Source: Variovorax sp. CF079
Lineage (GTDB): Bacteria > Pseudomonadota > Gammaproteobacteria > Burkholderiales > Burkholderiaceae_C
DNA length: 64,000 nt
Direction of reading: 5' to 3'
NCBI RefSeq assembly: GCF_900101545.1
Contig: NZ_FMZU01000023.1
Span: 1 to 64,000, forward strand
Below are positions 48,038 through 56,167 of this stretch, piece by piece. Each line of letters starts with the position of its first letter. The first letter of the stretch is position 1. The notes beneath the pieces were generated by a model that was not told the DNA's origin, did not search any database, and was given only the letters and a program-made list of their open reading frames with translations. Made by a program: the position numbers and the translations under genes.

Positions 48038-48762
48038 AGGGCCGCCGCCGTCATCGGCGCGGCGATGCGCTGGATGAAGCTCGTCAGCGCCTCGACCTGC
48101 GGGATGTGGATGTCGCGCCGGCCCTTCTCGATGAAGCGGATCACGTCGCCACGCGCCAGCCGCGACAGCGCCCGGCTCACCGACTCCAGCGTCATGCCCA
48201 GGTAGTTGCCGATCTCCGCGCGGGTCATGTGAAGGGTGATCTGGTCGGTGCGCAGGCCGCGCTGTGCGAGCGCGTCGGCCCAGTAGCGCAGGAAACCGGC
48301 TACGCGGGCGTCGGCCGGCAAGGTGCACAGTGAGAGCAGCGAATCGTGGTCGCGCACGAGCTCGCGGCTCATCGCCTGGTGCAGCGCGGTCAGCAAGGCG
48401 GGCGTGCGAACCGCCGCCTGCAGCAGCGCGTCATAGCGAACCGCCCAGACCTCGCCGGTGTCCATCGCGACCGCGTCGCAGCCGTACTGGCCCGCCGCGA
48501 TGCCGTCGAGGCCCAGCCAGTCGCCCTTGAAGTGCAGACCGACCACCTGCTCGCGCCCCTCCCCGGAGAGGTTGACCATCTTGAAGAAGCCCGAGTTCAC
48601 GATGTAGAGGCAGCCGAACTGCTGCCCCACCTGGTAGACCGTGTCGCCCGCGCGGACGATGCGCCGCTGGATCGCCACGCTGTCCTGCAGCAGTTGCAGC
48701 ATGTCGGCAATGCGCCGCGCGGCAGTCCGGTGGCCCTGGGTCACGCTTGTCGCTTCAGTCAT
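48031..48762 (-). CDS. Crp/Fnr-family regulator without iron-sulfur cysteines
   Basis: The 243-residue protein has a cyclic-nucleotide-binding-like sensor domain and a Crp-type helix-turn-helix, MTRAEIGNYLGMTLESVSRAL. The E-S-V-S-R recognition helix matches FNR and should read TTGAT half-sites. Unlike the protein at 54924, it lacks the N-terminal Cys cluster, so it is not an FNR-type [4Fe-4S] oxygen sensor; FixK/DNR-like control is more likely. Many TTGAT-type boxes in this window are its possible targets. Confidence 0.9.
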   Translation of the reverse strand: MTEATSVTQGHRTAARRIADMLQLLQDSVAIQRRIVRAGDTVYQVGQQFGCLYIVNSGFFKMVNLSGEGREQVVGLHFKGDWLGLDGIAAGQYGCDAVAMDTGEVWAVRYDALLQAAVRTPALLTALHQAMSRELVRDHDSLLSLCTLPADARVAGFLRYWADALAQRGLRTDQITLHMTRAEIGNYLGMTLESVSRALSRLARGDVIRFIEKGRRDIHIPQVEALTSFIQRIAAPMTAAALH

Positions 48763-48899
48763 CGCTTGGTCCTCGCAGTTCGATAGCTGGAAGCTTAGAA
48801 GGGCACTGCAACAGGAGCGCCAATGCGGCGGCCCGCTCGGTAACAGTGGGTGAATGCTCTGTGTCAGACCGGTATCGATGGCGGCTGGACGCCGGAATG

Positions 48900-48913
48900 T
48901 TGATGGCGATCAA
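48900..48913. promoter_or_regulatory. Perfect FNR box
   Basis: TTGATGGCGATCAA is a perfect TTGAT-N4-ATCAA palindrome in front of the carbamoyltransferase-like gene. If the centre is at -41.5, transcription would begin near 48948, almost at the GTG start 48949. Confidence 0.82.
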
Positions 48914-48948
48914 AGGTCGTGACCGCAGCGGGGCCTACCTTCGCTCCT

Positions 48949-49701
48949 GTGGAATCCGCTCTCTCCCTCCCTTCTCACCGCCTGGCGCTGGACAAGCCGC
49001 TGGCCGCGGGAGACATCCTGGCGATCTTCGCGGCCGCCCGGCGCCTGCAGGCGCACGCGCATGCGGGCACGATCGGCAAGCCCTTGCACGGCAAGAACAT
49101 CGCCCTGCTGCTGGGTCGATCGCCCAGCGGGGAAACCTCCGCCCTGCATCGCGCCGCGCTGGAGCTCGGCGCCCGGGTCGCCGAGGTGCCATTCGCCGAA
49201 CCGGCCGGGGTGTCAGGACGCGACGATATCCGCGGCCTGGCGCGGATGCTGAGGCGCATGTACGACGCCATCGACTGCGGCACGCTGGCTGCGGTCACCG
49301 TGCGCCAGATCGAGCAGGAGGCGGCGGGCGTGCCGGTCTACGCAGGATTGGCCCTTGAGGATCATCTGGTGCAGGTGCTGGCGGATCTCATGACGCTCTG
49401 TGACCATCGGCCGCCATCGGCATCGAAGGCCTCGAAGCCTTCGATCCTCTACCTCGGCGACCCGCGAACGAAGCGCGGGCGCGCGTTTCTCGCGGCCGCC
49501 CGGCAGATCGGCTTCGAGGTGCGCCTGGGCCAGCGCCTGCAGGCGGCATCGAACGACGCGACGATTTTCGTGGTCGATGCCACGCACCATCCTCGCTGGG
49601 CGCTGCATTCGCCATCGAGCATGCTCGACGAGGCTAGACGCTCGGAGACGCACCGACGCGTGATGCAGGCGGTGTTGCTGGACACGATAGAGAGAGTCTG
49701 A
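48949..49701 (+). CDS. Degenerate aspartate/ornithine carbamoyltransferase-like protein
   Basis: The 250-residue protein aligns by eye with the first two thirds of ornithine carbamoyltransferases: LHGKNIALLLGRSPSGETSA, LHRAALELGARV, LARMLRRMYDAI, VPVYAGLALEDHLVQVLADLMT and ILYLGDPRTKRG. The carbamoyl-phosphate motif S-T-R-T is replaced by SPSGET, the HPTQ motif by DHLVQ, and the HCLP region is absent. It is therefore probably not a working transferase. GTG 48949 is preferred; GTG 48919 is also in frame. Control by an FNR box recalls anaerobic arc operons. Confidence 0.7.
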   Translation: MESALSLPSHRLALDKPLAAGDILAIFAAARRLQAHAHAGTIGKPLHGKNIALLLGRSPSGETSALHRAALELGARVAEVPFAEPAGVSGRDDIRGLARMLRRMYDAIDCGTLAAVTVRQIEQEAAGVPVYAGLALEDHLVQVLADLMTLCDHRPPSASKASKPSILYLGDPRTKRGRAFLAAARQIGFEVRLGQRLQAASNDATIFVVDATHHPRWALHSPSSMLDEARRSETHRRVMQAVLLDTIERV

Positions 49702-49880
49702 CGCGAAAGTCTCAGGCCGAGCGGCATCCCTTCGGTCTTCGCGCGACCGGCAGCAGACGGTCAGGCGGCGTGCGATGACGGCTGGCCGATACGTGGCAGC
49801 CGCCGCACGCTTCGGCTTGATGTTCGTCAAGGCACAGGCGTGCCTCGCTGCGCATGATCGGCTTTTCGCCGGAGGCCCCC

Positions 49881-52559
49881 TTGACCATTCGCCATCTCGA
49901 CCGCCTGCTGTCTCCGAACTCGGTCGCCGTGTTCGGCGCTTCGAACCGCCAAGGCAGTGTCGGCGCCACCGTCTGGCGCAACCTGCGCGCCGGCCATTTC
50001 ACGGGGCCGATCTATGCCGTCAATCCCAAGCACGCTGTGCTGGGTGGTGCGCCCGTGTTCGCGAAGGCTGCCCATCTGCCCGGCGCACCGGATCTCGCCC
50101 TCCTGTGTACGCCGGCGCACACGGTGGCGCAACTGATCGCCGAACTCGGCGCGCTGGGCACCCGCGCTGCCATCATCGTGACCGCCGGTCTGAGTGCAGC
50201 GCAGAAGCAGACAGCGCTCGATGCGGCAAAGCCCTATCTGATGCGCCTGCTGGGTCCCAATTGCATCGGGCTGCTGAGCCCGCACATCGGGCTGAATGCC
50301 AGCTTCGCCCATACCGACGCGCTGCCGGGGGAGCTGGCCTTCGTGTCGCAGTCCGGCGCGCTGGTCACCGCGGTACTTGACTGGGCCAAGAGCCGCGGCA
50401 TCGGCCTGTCGCACCTCGTGTCCCTCGGCGACCACTGCGACGTCGATTTCGGCGACCTGCTCGACCATCTGGCGAGCGACGCGCGCACGCGATCCATCCT
50501 GCTCTACGTCGAATCGGTGGAGTCGCCGCGCAAGTTCATGTCCGCCGCGCGTGCGGCGGCGCGCAACAAGCCGGTGATCGTCGTGAAGGCCGGGCGCGCC
50601 GGCAACGGCGTGCGCGCCGCCGCCTCGCACACCGGTGCACTGGCGGGTTCGGACGCCGTCTACGACGCCGCCATCCGCCGCGCCGGCATGTTGCGTGTCG
50701 ACACGCTGCAGGACCTGTTCATCGCGGCGGAGACCCTGGCGCGTTTTCGCGGCAACCGCAGTGAATCGCTGACCATCATGACCAACGGCGGCGGCGCCGG
50801 CGTGATGGCAGCGGACGCGGCCGCGCGGGCCGGCATCACGCTCGCCGAGCCGAACGAGGCGCTGCTGGAACGCTTGAATGCGGTGCTGCCAGCCAACTGG
50901 TCGCACGCCAACCCGATCGACATCATCGGCGATGCACCGATCGAGCGCTACACCGCCACGCTGTCGGCCCTGCTGGCCGACGAGTCGGCCGGCGCGGTGC
51001 TGTTCGTCCACGCGCCGACCGCGATCGTTCGCAGCGACGACATCGCGCGCGCCTGCCTGCCCTTGCTGCGCACAACCGGGCCGCGCGTCATGAGCGCCTG
51101 GCTCGGCGACGCCGCCGTCGCCCAGGCGCGCCAGCTGTTCGAACAGGCCGGCATACCCGACTACCCGACGCCGGAGGAAGCCGTTCGCGCCTTCGCGATG
51201 CTGCAAACCTACAGACGCAACCAGGACACCCTGATCGAGGCACCGAGCGCCAGCGAGAACCCGGCGCCCGATGTCGCATCGGCACATCGCCGGCTGGACG
51301 CGGTGCTCGCCGAAGGTCGCGAATGGCTTGGCGAGCAGGAGGCCAAGGCCGTGCTCAAGGCCTATGGCGTGCCGGTGGTGCCAACGCTCGCGGTTCCCGC
51401 CTCGGCCGAGGCCATTTTTTCAGCGGCGCGAGAAGTCGGCTACCCGGTGGCGCTCAAGATCGTCTCGCGCGACATCACGCACAAATCCGACGTCGGCGGC
51501 GTCCGGCTCGACCTGCGCGACCAGGCATCGCTGGACCATGCGGTCAGCGAGATGCTGCACGCCGTGCGGACCGCCCGGCCCGATGCGCGCATCGACGGGT
51601 TCACTGTGCAGCCGATGGTGCGTCGGCCTCATGCCCAGGAAGTCATTGTCGGGGCCAGCATCGACAGCGTGTTCGGCCCGGTCATTCTTTGCGGCCAGGG
51701 TGGCACCGCGGTGGAGGTCAGCGCCGACAGTGCCGTCGCCCTGCCCCCTCTCAACCGCAGCCTGGCGCGCGAACTGGTCTCGCGCACGCGCGTGTCGCGC
51801 CTGCTGGCCGGCTACCGCGACCATCCGCCGGCCCGGATGGACGCGCTCTACGACGTGCTGATCGCCGTGTCGCAGATGCTCGCCGACCTGCCGCAGTTGG
51901 CGGAACTCGACATCAATCCGCTGTATGTCGACGAATCGGGCGCTGTCGCTCTCGATGCCCGCATTCGCGTCGCCGCGCGGCCGGTCGCCGGGGCGGAGCG
52001 CTTTGCGATCCTTCCGTATCCTTCGCAATGGGTCCGCACCCTGGCCTGGAACGGCCGCGAGATCACGCTGCGACCGATCCGCCCCGAGGACGAGGCGCAG
52101 CACCGGCGCTTTCTGGAGCAACTCGACCCGGAAGACATCCGCATGCGAATCTTCCAGACAAGGCGTGAGCTGCCGCGCAGCGAACTCGCCCGCCTCACCC
52201 AGATCGACTACGACCGTGAGATGGCCTTCATTGCCGAAGGCTCCGACGCGCAGGGGGCGCCCGAGACGCTGGGCGTGGCCCGTACCGTGAGCGATCCCGA
52301 CCGGGTGGAGGCCGAGTTCGCCATCATCGTGCGCTCCGATCTCAAGGGCGCCGGGCTCGGCAAGCTGCTGTTCGCGCAAATGATCGAGCACGCCAGGAGC
52401 CGCGAAATCGGCCGTCTCGTGGGCATCATCCTGCGCGAGAACACGCGGATGCTGAACCTGGCGCGCGCCATGGGCTTCGAGGCCGATCCGGCGGAACCGC
52501 CCGATTCGGGCGTGCGGCGCGTGGTCAAGACATTGAACAGTCCGATCATCACCCCTTGA
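49881..52559 (+). CDS. ADP-forming acyl-CoA synthetase/GNAT fusion (Pat-like protein acetyltransferase)
   Basis: The 892-residue protein combines a CoA-binding/ligase part (SVAVFGASNRQGSVGATVW, GPNCIGLLSP), an ATP-grasp domain (EVIVGASIDSVFGPVILCGQGG) and a C-terminal GNAT domain (~715-880: ITLRPIRPEDEAQHRRFL, GAGLGKLLFAQMIEHAR). This is the layout and length of Pat/YfiQ, which acetylates Acs. The site ASHTGALAGS keeps the phosphohistidine position of active ADP-forming enzymes. TTG 49881 is chosen because GGAGG lies just upstream; ATG 49854 is an alternative without a ribosome site. Confidence 0.88.
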   Translation: MTIRHLDRLLSPNSVAVFGASNRQGSVGATVWRNLRAGHFTGPIYAVNPKHAVLGGAPVFAKAAHLPGAPDLALLCTPAHTVAQLIAELGALGTRAAIIVTAGLSAAQKQTALDAAKPYLMRLLGPNCIGLLSPHIGLNASFAHTDALPGELAFVSQSGALVTAVLDWAKSRGIGLSHLVSLGDHCDVDFGDLLDHLASDARTRSILLYVESVESPRKFMSAARAAARNKPVIVVKAGRAGNGVRAAASHTGALAGSDAVYDAAIRRAGMLRVDTLQDLFIAAETLARFRGNRSESLTIMTNGGGAGVMAADAAARAGITLAEPNEALLERLNAVLPANWSHANPIDIIGDAPIERYTATLSALLADESAGAVLFVHAPTAIVRSDDIARACLPLLRTTGPRVMSAWLGDAAVAQARQLFEQAGIPDYPTPEEAVRAFAMLQTYRRNQDTLIEAPSASENPAPDVASAHRRLDAVLAEGREWLGEQEAKAVLKAYGVPVVPTLAVPASAEAIFSAAREVGYPVALKIVSRDITHKSDVGGVRLDLRDQASLDHAVSEMLHAVRTARPDARIDGFTVQPMVRRPHAQEVIVGASIDSVFGPVILCGQGGTAVEVSADSAVALPPLNRSLARELVSRTRVSRLLAGYRDHPPARMDALYDVLIAVSQMLADLPQLAELDINPLYVDESGAVALDARIRVAARPVAGAERFAILPYPSQWVRTLAWNGREITLRPIRPEDEAQHRRFLEQLDPEDIRMRIFQTRRELPRSELARLTQIDYDREMAFIAEGSDAQGAPETLGVARTVSDPDRVEAEFAIIVRSDLKGAGLGKLLFAQMIEHARSREIGRLVGIILRENTRMLNLARAMGFEADPAEPPDSGVRRVVKTLNSPIITP

Positions 52560-52569
52560 TCCTTCGCAA
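52556..52569. promoter_or_regulatory. FNR-like box (CGCAA variant)
   Basis: TTGATCCTTCGCAA overlaps the stop codon of the Pat-like gene. It lies 60-73 bases upstream of the DUF2892 gene. Confidence 0.45.
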
Positions 52570-52628
52570 GGACGCTCGCCCATGTCTGGCGCACGATGCA
52601 TGCATTGAAGCTACAAGGAGCGTGCGCA

Positions 52629-52844
52629 ATGAAGCGGAATGTTGGAGCTGCCGATCGCCTGCTGCGCATCACGGCGGGTGTCGCGCTCATCGGCCTGTCG
52701 GCTGCCGGGACGATCGGGCCATGGGGGTATCTGGGCATCGTGCCCCTGCTGACAGGCCTCTTCGGCGCCTGCCCCGCCTACGCGCTGTTCGGCGTCAGAA
52801 CCTGTGCCAGCGACAGCCCTCGAGCCCGGCCAGCAAGACCGTGA
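52629..52844 (+). CDS. DUF2892 (YgaP-like) membrane protein
   Basis: The 71-residue protein begins MKRNVGAADRLLRITAGVAL and has two membrane helices separated by GTIGPWGYLG, ending GACPAYALFGVRTC. This is the DUF2892 pattern seen at the C-terminus of the rhodanese YgaP, including its conserved CPxY-type segment. AAGGAG precedes the chosen ATG. It may be a small sulfur- or redox-linked membrane protein. An FNR-like box lies upstream. Confidence 0.85.
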   Translation: MKRNVGAADRLLRITAGVALIGLSAAGTIGPWGYLGIVPLLTGLFGACPAYALFGVRTCASDSPRARPARP

Positions 52845-52879
52845 ATGTCGGCCCATCGAGGCGCCTTGGGAAACCTGTC

Positions 52880-52972
52880 ATGTGGATGATCGTCGCGGTC
52901 TTGGTGCTGCTCGGCGCGGCACTGCTGTGGCTCGCCTTCCAGGCGCTGATTGCCTGGATCACCCTGGATTGA
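52880..52972 (+). CDS. Candidate 30-residue membrane peptide
   Basis: A short frame encodes MWMIVAVLVLLGAALLWLAF plus ten further residues ending ITLD. It is a single hydrophobic span of the type found in small regulatory membrane proteins. The ribosome site is weak (GGGAAA). It follows the DUF2892 gene by 35 bases and precedes a pseudogene. Hydrophobicity supports it, but it could be chance in GC-rich DNA. Confidence 0.4.
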   Translation: MWMIVAVLVLLGAALLWLAFQALIAWITLD

Positions 52973-53045
52973 TGCAATCGCGATATCCCTGGCGCGCTGG
53001 CGGCGGCGGCTCGGCGAACGCGCAGCTTCAAGCGACACTGAAGGT

Positions 53046-53374
53046 ATGAGCAATTCGCCCCGCCAGGCGTTGGGCCTCGGGCTCCTGCTCGGTATCGAGC
53101 GCGAACGTCGCAAAGGGTCGCAAAGGCGACGGTGATCGTCGCGCCGCCGCAGGCCTGCGCACCTTCGCCGTCGCAGCATAGGCGGGCGCTTGCCGACCAT
53201 CACTTCGTGCGCGGCGCCTTGGTCGCGGTCAGCGCCAACACGGTGATCCAATCTACCCTGGCCGTCAACGCAGGGGCTTGCAGCTTCGCGCTGCGTGTCG
53301 GTGCCGCCCTGTTTGCCAACCTCGCATGCGCATGGGCCGCTGCCGTCTGGTTTGTGCTCATTGAAGGCTCACCC
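53046..53374 (+). pseudogene. MgtC/SapB (DUF4010)-family membrane protein, broken
   Basis: The frame starts MSNSPRQALGLGLLLGIERE, the family N-terminus, but stops after ~29 residues. Shifting frame recovers GDGDRRAAAGLRTFAVAA before another stop. A third piece, FVRGALVAVSANT to WFVLIEG, corresponds to the far C-terminus of DUF4010 proteins. The gene therefore carries frameshifts and a large internal deletion. The former product was a polytopic inner-membrane protein of ~400 residues. Confidence 0.7.
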
Positions 53375-53378
53375 GGCG

Positions 53379-53987
53379 CTAAGGCGCGGCCGAAGCTGTC
53401 TCTCCGCTCAGCGCCCGTCTTTTCGCCCGCCATGATTCCTCAGCGGCCTCGTGGCTCGCCTTTGCTGCCATGCGCAAGGCATCGCGCGCTGTCCGGAGAT
53501 CTTCGTAGGCAGCGCTCGCGGCGCTCTTGGCTTGCGCCCGGCTCGCTCCACCGAACTGGTCGGACGCCGCCTCGATTTGCTCGAGCGCCTGGGTCCAGGC
53601 GACAGAGGCTTGTTCGCTCGCCTGCGCCGCATGCTCGGCCGCTGTCTTGCTTTGGCTCGTCGCGCGATCGGCTGCAACAAGCGCCCTTTGCCAAGCGCGA
53701 TGGGCGGACAGCCCGGTCTTTCGTGCCGCTTCGCCGGCCGCCTTCACGCGGCGATCAGAGGGCCGAGCTGCATACCTTCTTGCCTTGAGCAACGCCGCAG
53801 CGGCGTCCTTGGACGCGTTTCGCGTGGCCGAGGCTGCATCGAGAGCCGCCTGATATGCAACGTCATGGGCGACCATGCCCTGCATCTGAAGTTCTGGTTG
53901 CGCGGGGCGCTGCTGGGCAGCGCAAGGGCTCATGAGCGCGGCGCAGACGGCCGAAAGTCCGATCAGCGCGATCATGTTGCTTCTCAT
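53379..53987 (-). CDS. Exported alanine-rich coiled-coil protein of unknown function
   Basis: From ATG 53987 (GGGAGA upstream) it encodes 202 residues with a signal peptide, MRSNMIALIGLSAVCAALMS to CAAQQ. A long Ala/Gln/Glu/Arg-rich helical region follows (KTAAEHAAQASEQASVAWTQ and similar heptad-like stretches). No family was recognised. It lies 11 bases after the TauE/SafE-like gene, so they may be co-transcribed. A periplasmic structural or binding role is possible. Confidence 0.6.
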   Translation of the reverse strand: MRSNMIALIGLSAVCAALMSPCAAQQRPAQPELQMQGMVAHDVAYQAALDAASATRNASKDAAAALLKARRYAARPSDRRVKAAGEAARKTGLSAHRAWQRALVAADRATSQSKTAAEHAAQASEQASVAWTQALEQIEAASDQFGGASRAQAKSAASAAYEDLRTARDALRMAAKASHEAAEESWRAKRRALSGETASAAP

Positions 53988-53998
53988 GGCGTCTCCCG

Positions 53999-54712
53999 TC
54001 AGCGGCACCATATGTCGATCTGATGACTCAGGTCGATCCACAGCGCCTGAATTGCCACCGCCGCAAGCAGCCCGCCGGCAAGCCGGGTTCCCCATTCCTT
54101 GCGCGCAATGCTGGCACCTGAACGCAAGCGCTGCCACAGCCAAGGGGCCAGAACCAGCGACACGCCGCTGCCCACGGCAAAGAGGGCCATCGTCAGTGCG
54201 CCTTGCGCCGGTCCGTTGGCCAGCCCGGCAAGCATCAGCGCGGAATACAACAGACCGCAAGGCATGGAGACCCAGAGCGCACCCGTCGCGAGCACGCCGG
54301 CCAACGATCCGGTGAGCGGCCGCAGGCGCGTCGCGAGCGCGCGTCCGATACGGTGCGCCCAGAGTGGCTGTCGCCCGAGCGTGGCGAGCACCAGGCCCCA
54401 GGCGAGCACGAACACATGAAGCAGCACCCACAGAGGACGCAACGCCGCGACCTGTTCGCTCGCGAACGCGAGGCTCTGCATCGCCGCTGCGGCGGCCGCC
54501 CCGGCAGCCGTATAGCCCGCGATACGGGCCGCATGGAAGGCGACGGATGCGGAAACAGCCGGAGGGCTCGCCGAAAGCGGTGCCACAGCACCATCCACCG
54601 GCACGCGCACGATGCGGATCACGCCGGCACAGGCAGCGCCGCACATCGCGACGCAATGGGGCCCGCCGACCAATCCCATCAGGAGCGCAGTGCTGGCGAG
54701 CGCAGTCTGCAT
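53999..54712 (-). CDS. Sulfite exporter TauE/SafE-family membrane protein
   Basis: The 237-residue protein has six or so spans and begins LLMGLVGGPHCVAMCGAACAG, the metal-ligand-like GG-x-HC-x-x-MCG motif of the DsbD/TauE-like subgroup found with cbb3 oxidase genes. In that context it is thought to take part in copper handling or oxidase assembly. It is divergent from fnr with an FNR box between the genes, consistent with coregulation with the cco cluster. Confidence 0.85.
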   Translation of the reverse strand: MQTALASTALLMGLVGGPHCVAMCGAACAGVIRIVRVPVDGAVAPLSASPPAVSASVAFHAARIAGYTAAGAAAAAAMQSLAFASEQVAALRPLWVLLHVFVLAWGLVLATLGRQPLWAHRIGRALATRLRPLTGSLAGVLATGALWVSMPCGLLYSALMLAGLANGPAQGALTMALFAVGSGVSLVLAPWLWQRLRSGASIARKEWGTRLAGGLLAAVAIQALWIDLSHQIDIWCR

Positions 54713-54858
54713 GATCAGAAGATGCGCGAGAAGCGCGTGCGGTTGCGCTCAGCCGGGACGGGAGATGAATCGGCAGGGGCGAGGGCGAGAGATGCGTTCA
54801 TGCGGCGGTGGGTGTGGCAGGCAATGACCCACTATGCGGGCAGGTCGGCCCGTCATCC

Positions 54859-54872
54859 TTGATGTGCATCAA
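54859..54872. promoter_or_regulatory. Perfect FNR box between tauE-like gene and fnr
   Basis: TTGATGTGCATCAA is a perfect TTGAT-N4-ATCAA palindrome, 52-65 bases upstream of the fnr start codon. It suggests autoregulation and control of the divergent gene. Confidence 0.83.
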
Positions 54873-54923
54873 GCCTGGGTGGCGCAGCGCGTCACAGAAT
54901 CACTGCAACCCTCGACGCCCTCC

Positions 54924-55640
54924 ATGAAAGCCGAACACATCAAGGTCGCCTGCTCCAGTTGCACCCTGCGCGAGCTGTGCATGCCCGCGGGGCTGGAGCC
55001 GAGCGAGTTGAAACGCATCGACGAGATCGTGGCCACGCGGCGCAAGGTCCGACGTCGCGAGACGCTCTTTCGCAACGGCGAGCCCTTCACCTCGCTCTAT
55101 GCGATCCGCACCGGCGTCTTCAAGACCCGCGTGGCGACCGAGGATGGGCGCGACCAGGTCACCGGTTTCCAGATGGCCGGCGAAATCATCGGCCTCGATG
55201 GCATCGTCAACAACCAGCACACCTGCGACGCGGTGGCGCTCGAGGATGCCGAGGTCTGCGTGATGCCCTTTCACCGCATCGAGGAACTGTCGCGCGAGGT
55301 CGCGGCGCTGCAGCGCCACGTGCACCAGATCATGAGCCGCGAGATCGTGCGCGAACACGGGGTGATGCTGCTCCTGGGGAGCATGCGGGCCGAGGAACGC
55401 CTCGCGGCGTTCCTGCTCAATCTCGTGCAGCGCCTGCATGCGCGCGGCTTCTCGCGTTCCGAGTTCGTGCTGCGCATGACGCGCGAGGAGATCGGCAGCT
55501 ACCTCGGGCTCACCCTCGAAACGGTGAGCCGGACGCTCTCCAAGTTCATGGAGGATGGCATCGTCGAGGTGGAGAAGCGCAACCTTCGCATCGTCGACGC
55601 AGAGGCGCTCCGGCGCATCGTCAATCCTCCGGGTTGTTGA
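54924..55640 (+). CDS. fnr: Oxygen-sensing regulator FNR
   Basis: From ATG 54924 the protein has 238 residues. C10, C13, C19 (ACSSCTLRELC) and C112 (EVCVMPF) reproduce the E. coli FNR spacing of 3, 6 and 93, so a [4Fe-4S] oxygen-sensing cluster is predicted. The helix-turn-helix EEIGSYLGLTLETVSRTLSKF carries the E-S/T-V-S-R residues reading TTGAT. It stands beside the cbb3 genes, and perfect FNR boxes occur at 48900, 54859, 60822 and 63334. The 3' end overlaps the convergent small gene by 20 bases. Confidence 0.96.
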   Translation: MKAEHIKVACSSCTLRELCMPAGLEPSELKRIDEIVATRRKVRRRETLFRNGEPFTSLYAIRTGVFKTRVATEDGRDQVTGFQMAGEIIGLDGIVNNQHTCDAVALEDAEVCVMPFHRIEELSREVAALQRHVHQIMSREIVREHGVMLLLGSMRAEERLAAFLLNLVQRLHARGFSRSEFVLRMTREEIGSYLGLTLETVSRTLSKFMEDGIVEVEKRNLRIVDAEALRRIVNPPGC

Positions 55641-55872
55641 TCTCGGAGGCCGGCCTGGTCAGAAGCAGCGTCAACGCGCTCGACCCTATCGCCAGCAGCC
55701 AGAAGGCGAAGAAGCCGGCCGCATAGACCGCCTGGCGCGACAGGCCGACGGCCTCGCCGCGCCAGTGGAGGTCGCCGGGGTCGACCAGCGCAAACACCAG
55801 CAGTTCGGCCGCGCTCGCCAGCAGAAAGGCGGGCCAGAGAATCGACATCCAGTTGCGCGTCTTCATGGCCAT
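55621..55872 (-). CDS. Small membrane protein at the end of the cco operon
   Basis: The 83-residue protein has two hydrophobic helices, ILWPAFLLASAAELLVFALV and AVYAAGFFAFWLLAIGSSAL. Its start overlaps the stop of the FixH/CcoH gene, so it is the last gene of the cco operon. Short two-span proteins in this position are common in Burkholderiales cbb3 clusters, but the function is unknown. The stop lies inside the 3' end of fnr. Confidence 0.75.
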   Translation of the reverse strand: MAMKTRNWMSILWPAFLLASAAELLVFALVDPGDLHWRGEAVGLSRQAVYAAGFFAFWLLAIGSSALTLLLTRPASEINNPED

Positions 55873-56147
55873 CAGCGCTTGGGTGCGGGCAAGTCGGCAT
55901 CAGGCGTTGCCGCATGATTGCGGCCCGCCAGCGCGGGCATCAGCTTCTTTTCGACCAGTTGCTTGTTGATCTCGAGGCCCTGGCGGTAGTAGTCCGGCGC
56001 CACCACCGGATCGGGCGTGCGCAGGGCGAGCCAGAGCGTCACGAAGCTGGCGACGATGACCACGGCGGGCCCGGCCATCACCATCCACAGCAGCGGGAAC
56101 TGCCACCAGGGTTCGCACTTCGGGGAAGTCATCGCATGATCGTCCAT
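55872..56147 (-). CDS. ccoH: FixH/CcoH family cbb3 oxidase assembly protein
   Basis: The 91-residue protein begins MDDHAMTSPKCEPWWQFPLL, with one membrane span (MVMAGPAVVIVASFVTLWLA). It carries the FixH signature DPVVAPDYYRQGLEIN. GAGGAGA precedes ATG 56147. It assists assembly of the cbb3 oxidase. It lies between ccoG and the small membrane protein. Confidence 0.9.
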   Translation of the reverse strand: MDDHAMTSPKCEPWWQFPLLWMVMAGPAVVIVASFVTLWLALRTPDPVVAPDYYRQGLEINKQLVEKKLMPALAGRNHAATPDADLPAPKR

Positions 56148-56167
56148 CTTGTCTCCTCTTTGCCAAC

